DNA from: Streptomyces rubrogriseus
GTDB taxonomy: Bacteria; Actinomycetota; Actinomycetes; Streptomycetales; Streptomycetaceae
Length of the DNA stretch: 64,000 nucleotides
Assembly (NCBI RefSeq): GCF_027947575.1
Contig: NZ_CP116256.1
Span: 4,588,001 to 4,652,000, forward strand
Direction of reading: 5' to 3'
Shown here: piece after piece, positions 24,536 to 32,656 of the stretch
Position numbering within the stretch: the first letter of the stretch is position 1
Layout: each line of letters opens with the position of its first letter
Translations under genes and position numbers: made by a program
Notes under the pieces: generated by a model
The model's input: the letters and a program-made list of their open reading frames with translations, nothing else
What the model was told of the DNA's origin: nothing
Databases searched by the model: none

Positions 24536-24844
24536 TCAGTCGCTGACCCTGCTGCGGGACTGGTACAGCAGGTCCTGGTATTCGGGATGGCGGCTGATCC
24601 AGCCCGCGAAGAAGGGACAGGTGGCCAGCACCCGGAGATTCGCGGCGCGAGCCTCGTCAAGGGCCGCTCGGACCAGCGCGGACCCGACTCCCGCACCCTC
24701 GTACTCGGGCTCGACCTCGGTGTGCACGAACGCCACGAGTTCCGCCGTACGGATGTACTCCGCGACGCCCGCCACCTTGGACTCCCCGTCGACACGGGCC
24801 TCGTAGCGCTTCGCCTCGGGCACGTCGCTGACTTCGACCGTCAT
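24536..24844 (-). CDS. Small GNAT-type N-acetyltransferase (YjdJ-like), paralogue
   Basis: The 102 aa product matches the 23060-23398 protein in layout: RYEARVDGESKVAGVAEYIR, VAFVHTEVEPEYEGAGVGSA (acetyl-CoA loop), LVRAALDEARAANLRVLATC and PFFAGWISRHPEYQDLLYQS. It has its own upstream region with an inverted repeat at 24892-24905, about 48 bp before the start. Divergent from the MarR gene at 25002, so both may share the regulatory region 24845-25001. Confidence 0.82.
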   Translation of the reverse strand: MTVEVSDVPEAKRYEARVDGESKVAGVAEYIRTAELVAFVHTEVEPEYEGAGVGSALVRAALDEARAANLRVLATCPFFAGWISRHPEYQDLLYQSRSRVSD

Positions 24845-24891
24845 GTGTCCTCCTCATCCCATGGGTCAGAGCGTCACCCTAACCCCACGAG

Positions 24892-24905
24892 GTTGACGCA
24901 TCAAC
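24892..24905. promoter_or_regulatory. Predicted MarR-type operator, acetyltransferase/MarR intergenic region
   Basis: GTTGACGCATCAAC has arms GTTGAC and aTCAAC with one mismatch. It lies between the divergent acetyltransferase and MarR genes. A further half site GTCAAC with a partly symmetrical GTTAGAC follows at 24975-24993, about 10-27 bp before the MarR ATG. Confidence 0.5.
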
Positions 24906-25001
24906 TTACCTGCGCGGCAGGGGCAGGAGCGGCGGCGGTGAGGTCGCACCGTCGGCGCCCGCTGGTAGATGAGCTGTCAACGATTTCGTTAGACTGCCGT
25001 C

Positions 25002-25469
25002 ATGGACGCACAGCCGCGCTGGCTCGACCCGGAGCAGAAGGCCGCCTGGGACAGCTTCATCCGTATGCAGGAGAAACTCATCGGACGACTGTCCCGGCGC
25101 GTCCAGGTCGACTCCGGACTGTCGGCGGCCGACTACGTCGTTCTCGTCAGCCTCACCGAGAGGGGCAACGGCCGGATGCGGTTCCTGGATCTGGCCAAGC
25201 TCGTCGAGTGGGAGAAGAGCCGGATGTCCCACCAGGTGACGCGGATGGCGAAACGCGGGCTCGTGGCCAGGGAGGAGTGCCCCGACGACGGGCGCGGAGC
25301 GTTCATCGTCGCCACCCCGGCCGGCTACGAGGCGATCGAGGAGGCCGCGCCGCTGCACGTCGAGCACGTCCGCCGCCTCTTCGTCGACGCCCTCACCCCG
25401 AACCAGCTCAACACGCTGGGCCGGCTCTCCCAGCGCGTGCTGGACCACATGGAGAAGCAACCGGACTGA
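25002..25469 (+). CDS. MarR-family regulator (SlyA-like)
   Basis: The 155 aa product begins MDAQPRWLDPEQKAAWDSFI and has the MarR winged helix: SAADYVVLVSLTERGNGRMR, recognition helix MSHQVTRMAKRGLVAREECP and wing DDGRGAFIVATPAGYEAIEE. Its long N-terminal helix (RMQEKLIGRLSRRVQVDSGL) should form part of the dimer. The wing lacks the common D-x-R triplet in exact form (DDGRG). A set of related inverted repeats around its own gene, the acetyltransferase, the pirin and the isochorismatase-type genes makes it the best candidate repressor of this cluster (inference). Confidence 0.88.
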   Translation: MDAQPRWLDPEQKAAWDSFIRMQEKLIGRLSRRVQVDSGLSAADYVVLVSLTERGNGRMRFLDLAKLVEWEKSRMSHQVTRMAKRGLVAREECPDDGRGAFIVATPAGYEAIEEAAPLHVEHVRRLFVDALTPNQLNTLGRLSQRVLDHMEKQPD

Positions 25470-25602
25470 CCGGAACCTGCGCCGGCGTGGTTGACCCGTC
25501 AGCCTTCGGCGCCCAGGGAGCAAGCCCCCGCCGGTCGGCCGCACTTGAGCTGGAGACGACGACGGCCGGGGGGCAGCCCGCTCGGCCGCCCCGGCGCAGC
25601 TG

Positions 25603-26259
25603 TCAGGCCTCGCTTCCGGTGGGCGTGGCCAGGAGCTGCATCTCCCAGGCGAAGACCACACCGCTGGCGCCGCCGTGCTGCGCCTGGACCTCGGCGACGC
25701 CCGCCACGGTCTTCTCGCGGGCCCAGTCGCGCTGCCACTCCCCCAGCACGGCCATCCAGGTGATCGGGACCACGCCGGCCTGGATCATGCGCTGCACCGC
25801 CATGTCGTGGGCCTCCCTCGAGACACCGCCCGACGCGTCGGTGACGACGAAGACCTCGAAGCCCTCCCCCACCGCCTGTATCGCCGGCATGGCCACGCAG
25901 ATCTCCGTCCAGAGGCCGGCAATGATCAGCTTCTTACGTCCCGTCGCCTTGACGGCGTCCACGACACGCTCGTCCTGCCAGGTGTTGATGAAGGTCCTGT
26001 TGATCGGCTTCTGCTCCGGAAACACTTCCTGCAGCCCGGGGAGGATGAGGCCGCCGCGCTCCTCCAGGACGGTGGTCAGAATGGTCGGGACGTCGAACAC
26101 CTTGGCGGCCTTGGCAAGCCCGACAGCGTTGTTGACGACCATCGTGGGTTCGTGGCTGTGCAGGTTGGCGACCTGGAACGGCTGGTGGTCGATGAGGGCG
26201 AGCACACTCTCCTCGGGCGTCAGCAGCGCGCCGAGTCCGGCCTTGTCCCCAGTACTCAC
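25603..26259 (-). CDS. Isochorismatase-like hydrolase (YcaC type)
   Basis: The GTG at 26259 lies 8 nt after AAGGGGAA and gives 218 residues starting VSTGDKAGLGALLTPEESVL. The catalytic triad positions of the isochorismatase-like family are visible: Asp in ALIDHQPFQV, Lys/Glu region in ILTTVLEERGGLILPG, and Cys in LIIAGLWTEICVAMPAIQAV. The GLWTEICV signature and following TDASGGVSREAHD place it with YcaC-type hydrolases of unknown substrate rather than with siderophore isochorismatases. Two boxes of the local operator family lie upstream (26372-26418). Confidence 0.85.
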   Translation of the reverse strand: MSTGDKAGLGALLTPEESVLALIDHQPFQVANLHSHEPTMVVNNAVGLAKAAKVFDVPTILTTVLEERGGLILPGLQEVFPEQKPINRTFINTWQDERVVDAVKATGRKKLIIAGLWTEICVAMPAIQAVGEGFEVFVVTDASGGVSREAHDMAVQRMIQAGVVPITWMAVLGEWQRDWAREKTVAGVAEVQAQHGGASGVVFAWEMQLLATPTGSEA

Positions 26260-26371
26260 AGGATTCCCCTTCGGGCACTTCGCGTCCGCGGGTCTCCGGC
26301 AGTACACCGACATCTCGATGCCCCGAGTGAGGCACATACGGGATGGCCGGGCCGGTGGCCACACACCTCTT

Positions 26372-26418
26372 GGTTGACGCGTCACCTACGCTAGAGGCAG
26401 CTGGTTGACAGGTCAACC
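26372..26418. promoter_or_regulatory. Two operator boxes between hydrolase and quinone reductase remnant
   Basis: GGTTGACAGGTCAACC (26403-26418) is a perfect inverted repeat with 7-bp arms. GGTTGACGCGTCACC (26372-26386) is a near match, with one base lost in the right arm. They are 31 bp apart, about three helical turns. Both lie upstream of the isochorismatase-like gene (minus) and of the decayed quinone oxidoreductase (plus). Confidence 0.6.
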
Positions 26419-26534
26419 ATGGCCGATCCTGGGTACTCGAACGAACCGGACAGACACGCTCCTCTGGACGGTCGAACCGGTTGGCAGCCGGATCAGCAGG
26501 GGTGGGGCGAGAGGTGGCTGCGTTCGCCGTTGTG

Positions 26535-26880
26535 GTCGAGGATCACCAGGATCTCGGCGGGGCCGTGGTCGCTGACGAGGTGGGCGAGGGCGTTGGCGAC
26601 TTCGCCGTCGGCGACCGTGTCCACGGGGGCGCCACGGGACGCTCGGCTGCCGATCTCCTGGTCGTCGACCCTGGCGGGGCCGACATCCTCCGGCACACTC
26701 CGGAAGAGATCGGCGACGGGGTGGCCGCCATTCTCGCGGTCGCGGGACCGACAGCCTCCGCAGCGCCGGCGGCAGCCGGCGTGAAGAGCGGAGACTCCGT
26801 TCTGATCGGGGGCGGAGCCGGTGGTGTGGGCGTCTTCGCGATGCAGCTCGCCAAGCTCACCGGTACCAGGGAGTCCGGCG
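26535..26880 (+). pseudogene. Quinone oxidoreductase (zinc-less MDR) remnant
   Basis: The plus strand encodes VADEVGEGVGDFAVGDRVHG, DLLVVDPGGADILRHTPEEI, GDGVAAILAVAGPTASAAPA and AAGVKSGDSVLIGGGAGGVG followed by VFAMQLAKLTGT. This matches the GDRV loop through the NADPH-binding GGAGGVG motif of NADPH:quinone oxidoreductases. Similarity ends near 26880; the C-terminal half is replaced by a terminator and the next gene. The N-terminus (26419-26530) is also not recognisable. The residues PEEIGDGVAA and ASAAPAAAGV contain Pro substitutions in normally helical parts, consistent with decay. Confidence 0.65.
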
Positions 26881-26909
26881 CAGCGCACGGCCCGGCAGCC
26901 GACCGGTAC

Positions 26910-26949
26910 GGGGCCGTCCTCCCGACCCCCGTGGCGGGAGGACGGCCCC
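26910..26949. terminator. Long hairpin terminator
   Basis: GGGGCCGTCCTCCCG (26910-26924) and CGGGAGGACGGCCCC (26935-26949) are perfect 15-bp arms around a 10-nt loop. GGCTTTTA follows on the plus strand. The stop of the secreted-protein gene on the minus strand is 23 bp away, so the structure most likely ends that transcript and may act in both directions. Confidence 0.85.
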
Positions 26950-26972
26950 GGCTTTTACGGGTGGCCGCCCGG

Positions 26973-27614
26973 TCAGTACAGCTTGTTGACGGCCGTGCGC
27001 GTGGTCTTCTTGAAGGCGGCCACCGGCGCATCCCGGAAGCCGCCCATCTGTCCCCATTTCGCGACGGTGACGGTCCTGCCGTCCCGTCCGACCGACAGCA
27101 GAGCGATGTCAGTGGCGCCCCAGGTCGTCTCGGTGTGCAGGCCCCGGACGCGGGCACCCTCCTCGACCGGCACGGTGCCGTAGTCGCGGCCCTCGGCCTC
27201 GACGTCGGGCGAGGACTCCTCGACGCGGTCGGCGCAGGTGCGGATCAGGTCGTCGTAGTGCTGCGCCAGTGCCTTGGCCTGGGCGGATGTGCCCGCGACG
27301 ACGGTCAACTGCACGGCGCCGGCGTCCAGGTCGGTCCAGAACCGGCGGTGCCGGTAGTCGTAGCCGGGCACGCCCTCCGTGCTCACGCACAGGCCGAGTT
27401 CGTCCGGGAAGCCGTCGGTGACCGGCCCGGCCGTCCAGGACGACGTCGGGTGCGGCGGCAGCTGGGACGCCGACAGGAACGTGGGCGTGGCGGACCGCGC
27501 GGTCGCGGCCTCCTGCGGAGTGGCGCCGGCCGCCGGTGCCGACAGGACCGCGCCCACCGCGAGGGCGGCGACGGTGAGTGCGCGGAGCGCGCTTGCTGGG
27601 CGGTGCAGGGACAT
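26973..27614 (-). CDS. Secreted protein of unknown function, 213 aa
   Basis: The ATG at 27614 follows GGGGGGAACAGCC. The product has a Sec signal peptide (MSLHRPASALRALTVAALAV, hydrophobic to about residue 30, AGA-TP cleavage region) and a mature domain with two Cys (LGLCVSTEG, LIRTCADRVEE) likely to form a disulfide. The pattern WTDLDAGAVQLTVVAGTSAQ, AQHYDDLIRTCADRVEE, TDIALLSVGRDGRTVTVAKW resembles extracytoplasmic sensor-like PknH-type domains of actinobacteria, but the match is loose. It diverges from the XRE membrane protein at 27852, 237 bp away, and the two may be functionally linked. Confidence 0.7.
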   Translation of the reverse strand: MSLHRPASALRALTVAALAVGAVLSAPAAGATPQEAATARSATPTFLSASQLPPHPTSSWTAGPVTDGFPDELGLCVSTEGVPGYDYRHRRFWTDLDAGAVQLTVVAGTSAQAKALAQHYDDLIRTCADRVEESSPDVEAEGRDYGTVPVEEGARVRGLHTETTWGATDIALLSVGRDGRTVTVAKWGQMGGFRDAPVAAFKKTTRTAVNKLY

Positions 27615-27851
27615 GGCTGTTCCCCCCGTGGACGGAAGCATGGAACGTGGGTGCCGCGGAAGGCCTGCCGGGTGGGCCCCGGCCTGGTCGGTGCGGCACC
27701 AAGAGCATCGGCGGACACACGGGGCGGGCGCAACAGCCGACGGCCCGTGCCGCGCGGTGGAACCATCCCAGCCCGTCTGACGTGCAGGTACATGGGATGC
27801 CTGGGATGCCGTCCCGGGCTGGACAGGGGCCGCACGAGGACAGGGAGACCG

Positions 27852-29213
27852 GTGCCGACACAGCACGACAGCGACAGCACGGACGCGGTCGCCGAGTTCG
27901 CGGCGCTGCTGACGGAGCTCAAGGAGCACACGGACCGCAGCTACGGCTCGCTGGCACGCCGTCTGGGCATGAACACCTCGACGCTGCACCGCTACTGCGC
28001 CGGTGACACGGTGCCGCTCGACTTCGCCCCCGTGGAGCGCTTCGCCGCCCTGTGCGGGGCGACCCCGGGCCAACGCCTCGAACTCCACCGCCGTTGGCTG
28101 CTGGCCGTAGCGGCCCGCCACCGGCCCCGCACGGCGGAACCGGGGCGGGGTGCGCCCGGCGCCGCCGACTCCGACACGGATCAGGAGACCGCCGGCGGCA
28201 CGGACACGGACGCCCCGCCGAAAGCCACCGCCACCCCGTCCGCCGAAACGGCCCCCGCACCCCGGCCCCCGCGCCGCCCCTGGTACCGCCGTAGGCCGCT
28301 CGTGGCGGGGACGGCCTGCGTGTGTGCCGTACTCGCAACGCTCGGAGCCCTGTCCGCACTGCCGGACAGGCAACGGGCGTCCGCCGACGGTCCCGCACAC
28401 GTCTCCGATCCGACGGCGTCCGGCACGGCCAAGGCCAGAGCGTCCGAGCCTCGGGACGCGTCACCCAGTCCGAGCGACTCCCCCACTGCCGAGACCTCCG
28501 AGCAGCCGCGCGGCCCCGCCGCCCCGAAACAGCAGCCAGGCACCTCCCGCCCGCACGGCACGACGACCGCCCCGTCCCCCGGCGAACAGCCGGCCGGGCT
28601 GCCGCTCACCTGGTCCGTCAACTCCCAGGCCTGGAAACTCGGCTGCGGCCACGACTACGTCATCGCCAAGCCACCCGGCCAGGTACCCCCTCCCCCTGCT
28701 CCGCAGGACGCGGCACCCTGGGCGGCGACACAGAACGCGGTGCACGGCAAAGAGACGCTCGTGCAGCTGTCGGTGCAGGGGCGCAGCGACACCGCCGTCG
28801 TACTGGAGGCTCTGCGCGTGCGTGTGACCGGCCGTGCGGCTCCGGTCGAGGGCAACGCCTACGCCATGGACCAGGGCTGCGGCGGCTCGATCACTCCCCG
28901 GTCCTTCGCCGTGGACCTGGACAAGGACCGGCCCATCGCCCGCGCGGTCGCCGGGAACGACTCCGGCACGCCGATCCCGGCCGTGCGCATGCCCTACCGC
29001 GTCTCGGCAAAGGACCCCGAGGTCCTGCTGGTCACGGCCACGACCGGCGCGTGCGACTGCCGCTGGTACCTGGAGCTGGACTGGTCCTCCCAGGGCCGCA
29101 CGGGCACCGTGCGCATCGACGACGACGGCCGCCCGTTCCGCACCACCGCCATCGAGGGCCTGCCGCGGTACATGTACGACACCCTGGGCCGTACGTGGGG
29201 GCCCTACAGCTAG
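27852..29213 (+). CDS. XRE-type DNA-binding membrane protein with extracytoplasmic domain
   Basis: GTG at 27852 with AGGGAG five bases upstream gives 453 residues. The N-terminus is a Cro/C1-type helix-turn-helix (about 25-75: SYGSLARRLGMNTSTLHRYC, AGDTVPLDFAPVERFAALCG). A Pro/Thr-rich linker follows, then one membrane helix (about 149-170), a long Ser/Pro/Thr-rich stretch (175-255) and a C-terminal extracytoplasmic domain (about 257-453) with four Cys (WKLGCGHDY, DQGCGG, GACDC). This predicts a one-component transmembrane regulator that could couple an outside signal to DNA binding. The secreted protein encoded divergently may be its target or ligand (inference). Confidence 0.8.
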   Translation: MPTQHDSDSTDAVAEFAALLTELKEHTDRSYGSLARRLGMNTSTLHRYCAGDTVPLDFAPVERFAALCGATPGQRLELHRRWLLAVAARHRPRTAEPGRGAPGAADSDTDQETAGGTDTDAPPKATATPSAETAPAPRPPRRPWYRRRPLVAGTACVCAVLATLGALSALPDRQRASADGPAHVSDPTASGTAKARASEPRDASPSPSDSPTAETSEQPRGPAAPKQQPGTSRPHGTTTAPSPGEQPAGLPLTWSVNSQAWKLGCGHDYVIAKPPGQVPPPPAPQDAAPWAATQNAVHGKETLVQLSVQGRSDTAVVLEALRVRVTGRAAPVEGNAYAMDQGCGGSITPRSFAVDLDKDRPIARAVAGNDSGTPIPAVRMPYRVSAKDPEVLLVTATTGACDCRWYLELDWSSQGRTGTVRIDDDGRPFRTTAIEGLPRYMYDTLGRTWGPYS

Positions 29214-29427
29214 AGGACACGGCAGATCGAGGAACAAGGCGTCGCCGATGCCAGCGGGTTGGAGCAGCCCTGCCGGGCCGCCCGCCGGTGCGCTCGTACG
29301 GATGTGGAGGCTGTCGTCACTCGGTGTTCCGGCTGCCGCCGTCGGCCACCTCCGCGGTGAGTGCCGGCTCTGTCCAGTGGGCTTGTGAAAAGGGGGTGTT
29401 GTCAGTGGGTCCTGGCAGGGTGCGTGC

Positions 29428-30633
29428 ATGACGAACAGCGAGCGTGACCGCATGACGCGGATCCTCAGCGGGTTGCCTGCATCGGCTCGAGAACTGCTGT
29501 TGGAGACGGACTGGGCTGCCCACCGGCACGCCTACGGCTCCGGCGAGGACATACCCGTCGCCCTGTGCTCCCTCCTGGACGAGGATGCCGGGATGCGATC
29601 CCAGGCGCTGGCCGTGTTGGACATGGGCGTGCTGCATCAGGGCTCTCTGTACACGGTCACCGCGCCCGCGGCCCTGTTCGTCGCCGCGATCCTCGACCAT
29701 CCCCTGTGCCTCGCCGAGCACGAGGGGCACCTCCCGTGGGACGACGGGCCGCCGCGCACCTTGCGGGCCGCCCTGCTCGACTGGCTGGGCCAGGTGGCCC
29801 AGTCGGCTGCCTACGGGGAGGATCCGGCGCGGGACCGGGCAAACTGGGAGTGGCAGCCCTGGCACGAGGACACGCGGGGCAAGCGTGACCCCGACGAGCT
29901 CGCCGCACTGCAAGCGTGCCGGGACATCCGTCCCACCCTGTACGACGCCGTCGAGCCGTTCCTCTCCTCCCGCGACCCCCACATCTGCGAGTCCGCGCTC
30001 GGCGTCGCGCTGCCGCTCCTTTCGGCCCCGGCCCTCGCCGACCGGGTACCGCGCGCCGCCGCACTGCTCCGGGACCGGCTGGGCACCATGACGGGCCGAC
30101 GGGAACGAGCCGCCGTGGCGCGGGCGCTGAGCCTTTGGGGAATGGACACCTCCGTTTTGCTCTCCGACTCCGACCCGGCCGTACGGGTCTGCGCCGCGCT
30201 CGGTCCCGTCCGAGTCGACCGGCCCCGTGCCCTCGCCGTGCTCCTCGACGCGCTGCGGGACCCCCGCACAACAGACAGATGGTTCCCCGAGCCGCTGCCC
30301 GGGGTCGACGGGAGGCTCCGGTTCACCGTGCTGCGTTCCGCGCTCGATCTGGCCGTGTCGTTCGAGGAGGTGGCACCGGTGACCATCGCCATAGTGGCCG
30401 CCGGCCACAAATCCGTCGTCGACCACGAAAGCGGGCCGATCCTGTTCAGAGCCTTCCCCGATGGCTACGACCCGACGCACTCGCTCACCTCGGCCCAACG
30501 CGCGCTGCTGCGGGCGTTCGTGGACACCGACGAGGCCACGGGCAGCATCGGCGGCAACTGGTTGTGGTTCCGCGCGGCCGGGCTGCCGGAGAACCGGGAG
30601 GGCATCGCCGCATTGCTGCGTACCCACCCGTGA
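29428..30633 (+). CDS. HEAT-repeat-like protein of unknown function
   Basis: The 401 aa product is almost all helical, with repeated pairs of amphipathic helices: IPVALCSLLDEDAGMRSQAL, VTAPAALFVAAILDHPLCLA, RPTLYDAVEPFLSSRDPHIC, ERAAVARALSLWGMDTSVLL and SDPAVRVCAALGPVRVDRPR. This repeat pattern and the LLxDxDxxVR motif fit HEAT-like repeats, usually protein-protein interaction scaffolds. No signal peptide or membrane helix. The upstream 214 bp contain no recognisable gene. Confidence 0.7.
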   Translation: MTNSERDRMTRILSGLPASARELLLETDWAAHRHAYGSGEDIPVALCSLLDEDAGMRSQALAVLDMGVLHQGSLYTVTAPAALFVAAILDHPLCLAEHEGHLPWDDGPPRTLRAALLDWLGQVAQSAAYGEDPARDRANWEWQPWHEDTRGKRDPDELAALQACRDIRPTLYDAVEPFLSSRDPHICESALGVALPLLSAPALADRVPRAAALLRDRLGTMTGRRERAAVARALSLWGMDTSVLLSDSDPAVRVCAALGPVRVDRPRALAVLLDALRDPRTTDRWFPEPLPGVDGRLRFTVLRSALDLAVSFEEVAPVTIAIVAAGHKSVVDHESGPILFRAFPDGYDPTHSLTSAQRALLRAFVDTDEATGSIGGNWLWFRAAGLPENREGIAALLRTHP

Positions 30634-30712
30634 CGCCGTCCCCGGTCAGGCATCACGATCGTCCGCCGCCCACCGTGCGGCCTTGCCTTCGAGCGGATGC
30701 GACTATCTCGGG

Positions 30713-31072
30713 ATGAGTCCCTCACAGACCTTGTCGCCGCCTCAGCGTGCCTTCATGCTCAACGCATTCGAGATCACATCCTCCCGGGCGTACGCGGCGA
30801 CCTGGACGGTCCGTACAGGGACGCACCCGGTGCGGAGCTGGCCGCCCTCCTGCTTCCGCTCGTCGACAGAGGGTGGATCGACGTCTGCCGGGCCACCCCC
30901 TGGACCGCGCCCGACGGAAGCAGCGGCTTCCAGGGCCGGCCGGCCCATCGCGCGAGATGAGCTGCCCGCGCTGCTGGCCGACGACGGCAATTGGGAGTAT
31001 CCCGACGACGGTGAGTGGATCGGCTGCCTGACGCTCACTCTGACCCGCCTGGGGCGAGAGGTCCCCTGGTAG
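30713..31072 (+). pseudogene. Small protein gene with two compensating frameshifts
   Basis: The start (ATG 30713: MSPSQTLSPPQRAFMLNAFE) and end (IARDELPALLADDGNWEYPD, DGEWIGCLTLTLTRLGREVP) are in one frame, but the coherent middle is in the next: DHILPGVRGDLDGPYRDAPG, AELAALLLPLVDRGWIDVCR, ATPWTAPDGSSGFQ. The switches are near 30772 (one base lost) and near 30932 (frame restored). Read continuously, the central 50 residues become low-complexity nonsense. The restored protein would have about 119 residues, soluble, function unknown. This may be a recent pseudogene or two sequencing errors. Confidence 0.6.
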
Positions 31073-31103
31073 TCCGACTGCGGTGCGCGGTGGCGGGGCG
31101 GCG

Positions 31104-31688
31104 TCAGGCCTTGAGTGTGGCGGCCGAGCTGGCGGCCTGTTCGATCCGCGCGCGGTGGGCGGCGCGGGCTTCCTCGTCGATCTGCTCCTCGTGTTCGGCG
31201 CGCAGCCCGGTCCGGCCGTCGAGGCCCTCGCGCAGGATGTCGGCGTGCCCGGTGTGCCGGACGGACTCGCCGAGGACGTGGACGATGACGGCGAACAGGT
31301 TCGTGTCGGACCAGGGCTGCGGCCACCACGGCACGTGGCCGGGGGCGTCGAGGGGAAGCTCGTCGATCGTCGCGTCCGAGTGCTGCCACGTGCGCCGGTA
31401 GAACCCGGTGATCTGATCGCGGGTCTCGTCCGCGGCCGCCCACTGATCGCTGCCGTCGGAGTCCTGCCATCGGCACAGCGGTTCCGGGGAGGGGCGGCCG
31501 AAGACCTCGCCGAAGTACCTGGCCTCGACGGTGGCGACGTGTTTGACCAGGCCGAGGAGGTTGGTTCCGGTCGCCGTCAGGGGTCTGCGGGCGTCGTACT
31601 CGGACAGGCCGTCGAGTTTCCACAGCAGCGCCTCGCGGTCCCGCCGCAGTCTCCCGTGCAGGGTGTGCTTCGCGAATTCATCGATCAT
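31104..31688 (-). CDS. DinB-family (DUF664) protein
   Basis: The 194 aa product is a four-helix-bundle DinB-like protein: LHGRLRRDREALLWKLDGLS, metal-ligand His in LLGLVKHVATVEARYFGEVF, and the second pair in VHVLGESVRHTGHADILREG. The three histidines are those that bind a divalent metal in mycothiol-dependent transferases of this superfamily. In actinomycetes such proteins often use mycothiol. The substrate is unknown. A related fold family (MDMPI) is encoded just upstream and again at 37831. Confidence 0.85.
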   Translation of the reverse strand: MIDEFAKHTLHGRLRRDREALLWKLDGLSEYDARRPLTATGTNLLGLVKHVATVEARYFGEVFGRPSPEPLCRWQDSDGSDQWAAADETRDQITGFYRRTWQHSDATIDELPLDAPGHVPWWPQPWSDTNLFAVIVHVLGESVRHTGHADILREGLDGRTGLRAEHEEQIDEEARAAHRARIEQAASSAATLKA

Positions 31689-31852
31689 GCGTCATGAGCC
31701 TTCCATGGGCTGTTCGTGTTCTCCAGATCCCGTACGCGGCCCGGCGCCCCGGCCCGTGACAGTGGCCGCGCAGGAGTCCAGGTGCGGCACCAGCCGGCGG
31801 TGAGCACCGCCGCACCGCCCGCCAGGGCCATCGCGCCGGCGGTTCTGACCGG

Positions 31853-32614
31853 CTACTCCTCGGGCTCCCAGGCGATCAGCCGCTCGAACACCTGCCGGTC
31901 GCCCTCGGTCTTCAGGTCGCTCAGCGTGAGGCGGCCCCAGACGAAGAGGAGCAGTTGCTCGGCCGTGCCCGTGGCCGAAGCGGAGGGGATCGCGGCGTCG
32001 TCCGTGAGGGGTGCGGGCCAGGCGCCGGTGCCGTCGAGCTCGAGGAGCCAGGAGCGGCCCTCGGTGGCGTGGTAGTGGATGGTGGCGGCCTCGTGCGGCC
32101 AGGCGGCCGGGGTGGAGTTGCAGGTGTCGAGGAACTCGGCCACGCCGTCGATCGCAATGTCGGGCGGCATCGGCTGCACGGCGCACGCGGCGAGCTGGGC
32201 GTCGTAGGTGTGCACCAGCACCTCGTGCACCCGGCGCCGTGCGACACCCCAGGCATTCGCCGGCGACAGGCCGGCGCTCCACCAGGTCCAGCACTCGCGC
32301 TCCGGGCCGGCCTCGCGCAGCGCGCTCAGCAGCAGCTCGTTCGACTCGGAGTACCAGGCCAGCAGCGCCTCGGGCTCGCGCGGCACCTCCGCGGCGTTCT
32401 TGGCCGGCGGAGCCTCGGCCGGGCCCGCGGCGACGATCGCGGCCCACCAGCGCTGGCCGGTACCGAGGTGCCGCACCAGATCGAACAACGTCCACCCGGG
32501 GCAGGACGGCACCGGCGCGTCGAGGCTCGCCCCGGCGGCAACCGCACTCCGGAACGCGGCCGACCGCTCGTCGATCAGTTGCAGCAGGGCTGCGTACTCA
32601 AGACTGTCTGTCAC
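31853..32614 (-). CDS. Maleylpyruvate isomerase-family (MDMPI) protein
   Basis: The 253 aa product has the N-terminal MDMPI DinB-like bundle: VPSCPGWTLFDLVRHLGTGQ (first metal His), and VHEVLVHTYDAQLA with the remaining His residues of the HxxxH-type site, plus a C-terminal domain ending LLLFVWGRLTLSDLKTEGDR. This is the usual two-domain form in Streptomyces, likely mycothiol-linked, of unknown substrate. The 164 bp downstream contain no gene. Confidence 0.85.
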   Translation of the reverse strand: MTDSLEYAALLQLIDERSAAFRSAVAAGASLDAPVPSCPGWTLFDLVRHLGTGQRWWAAIVAAGPAEAPPAKNAAEVPREPEALLAWYSESNELLLSALREAGPERECWTWWSAGLSPANAWGVARRRVHEVLVHTYDAQLAACAVQPMPPDIAIDGVAEFLDTCNSTPAAWPHEAATIHYHATEGRSWLLELDGTGAWPAPLTDDAAIPSASATGTAEQLLLFVWGRLTLSDLKTEGDRQVFERLIAWEPEE

Positions 32615-32656
32615 ATCGCCTGCCTATCACCCCGGATCACCCGACCGCACCGGATT

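Noticed and set aside
25489-25504. GGTTGACCCGTCAGCC, a further match to the local MarR box
   Set aside because: It lies between the 3' ends of convergent genes, with no promoter to control; kept out of the operator list as probably fortuitous.
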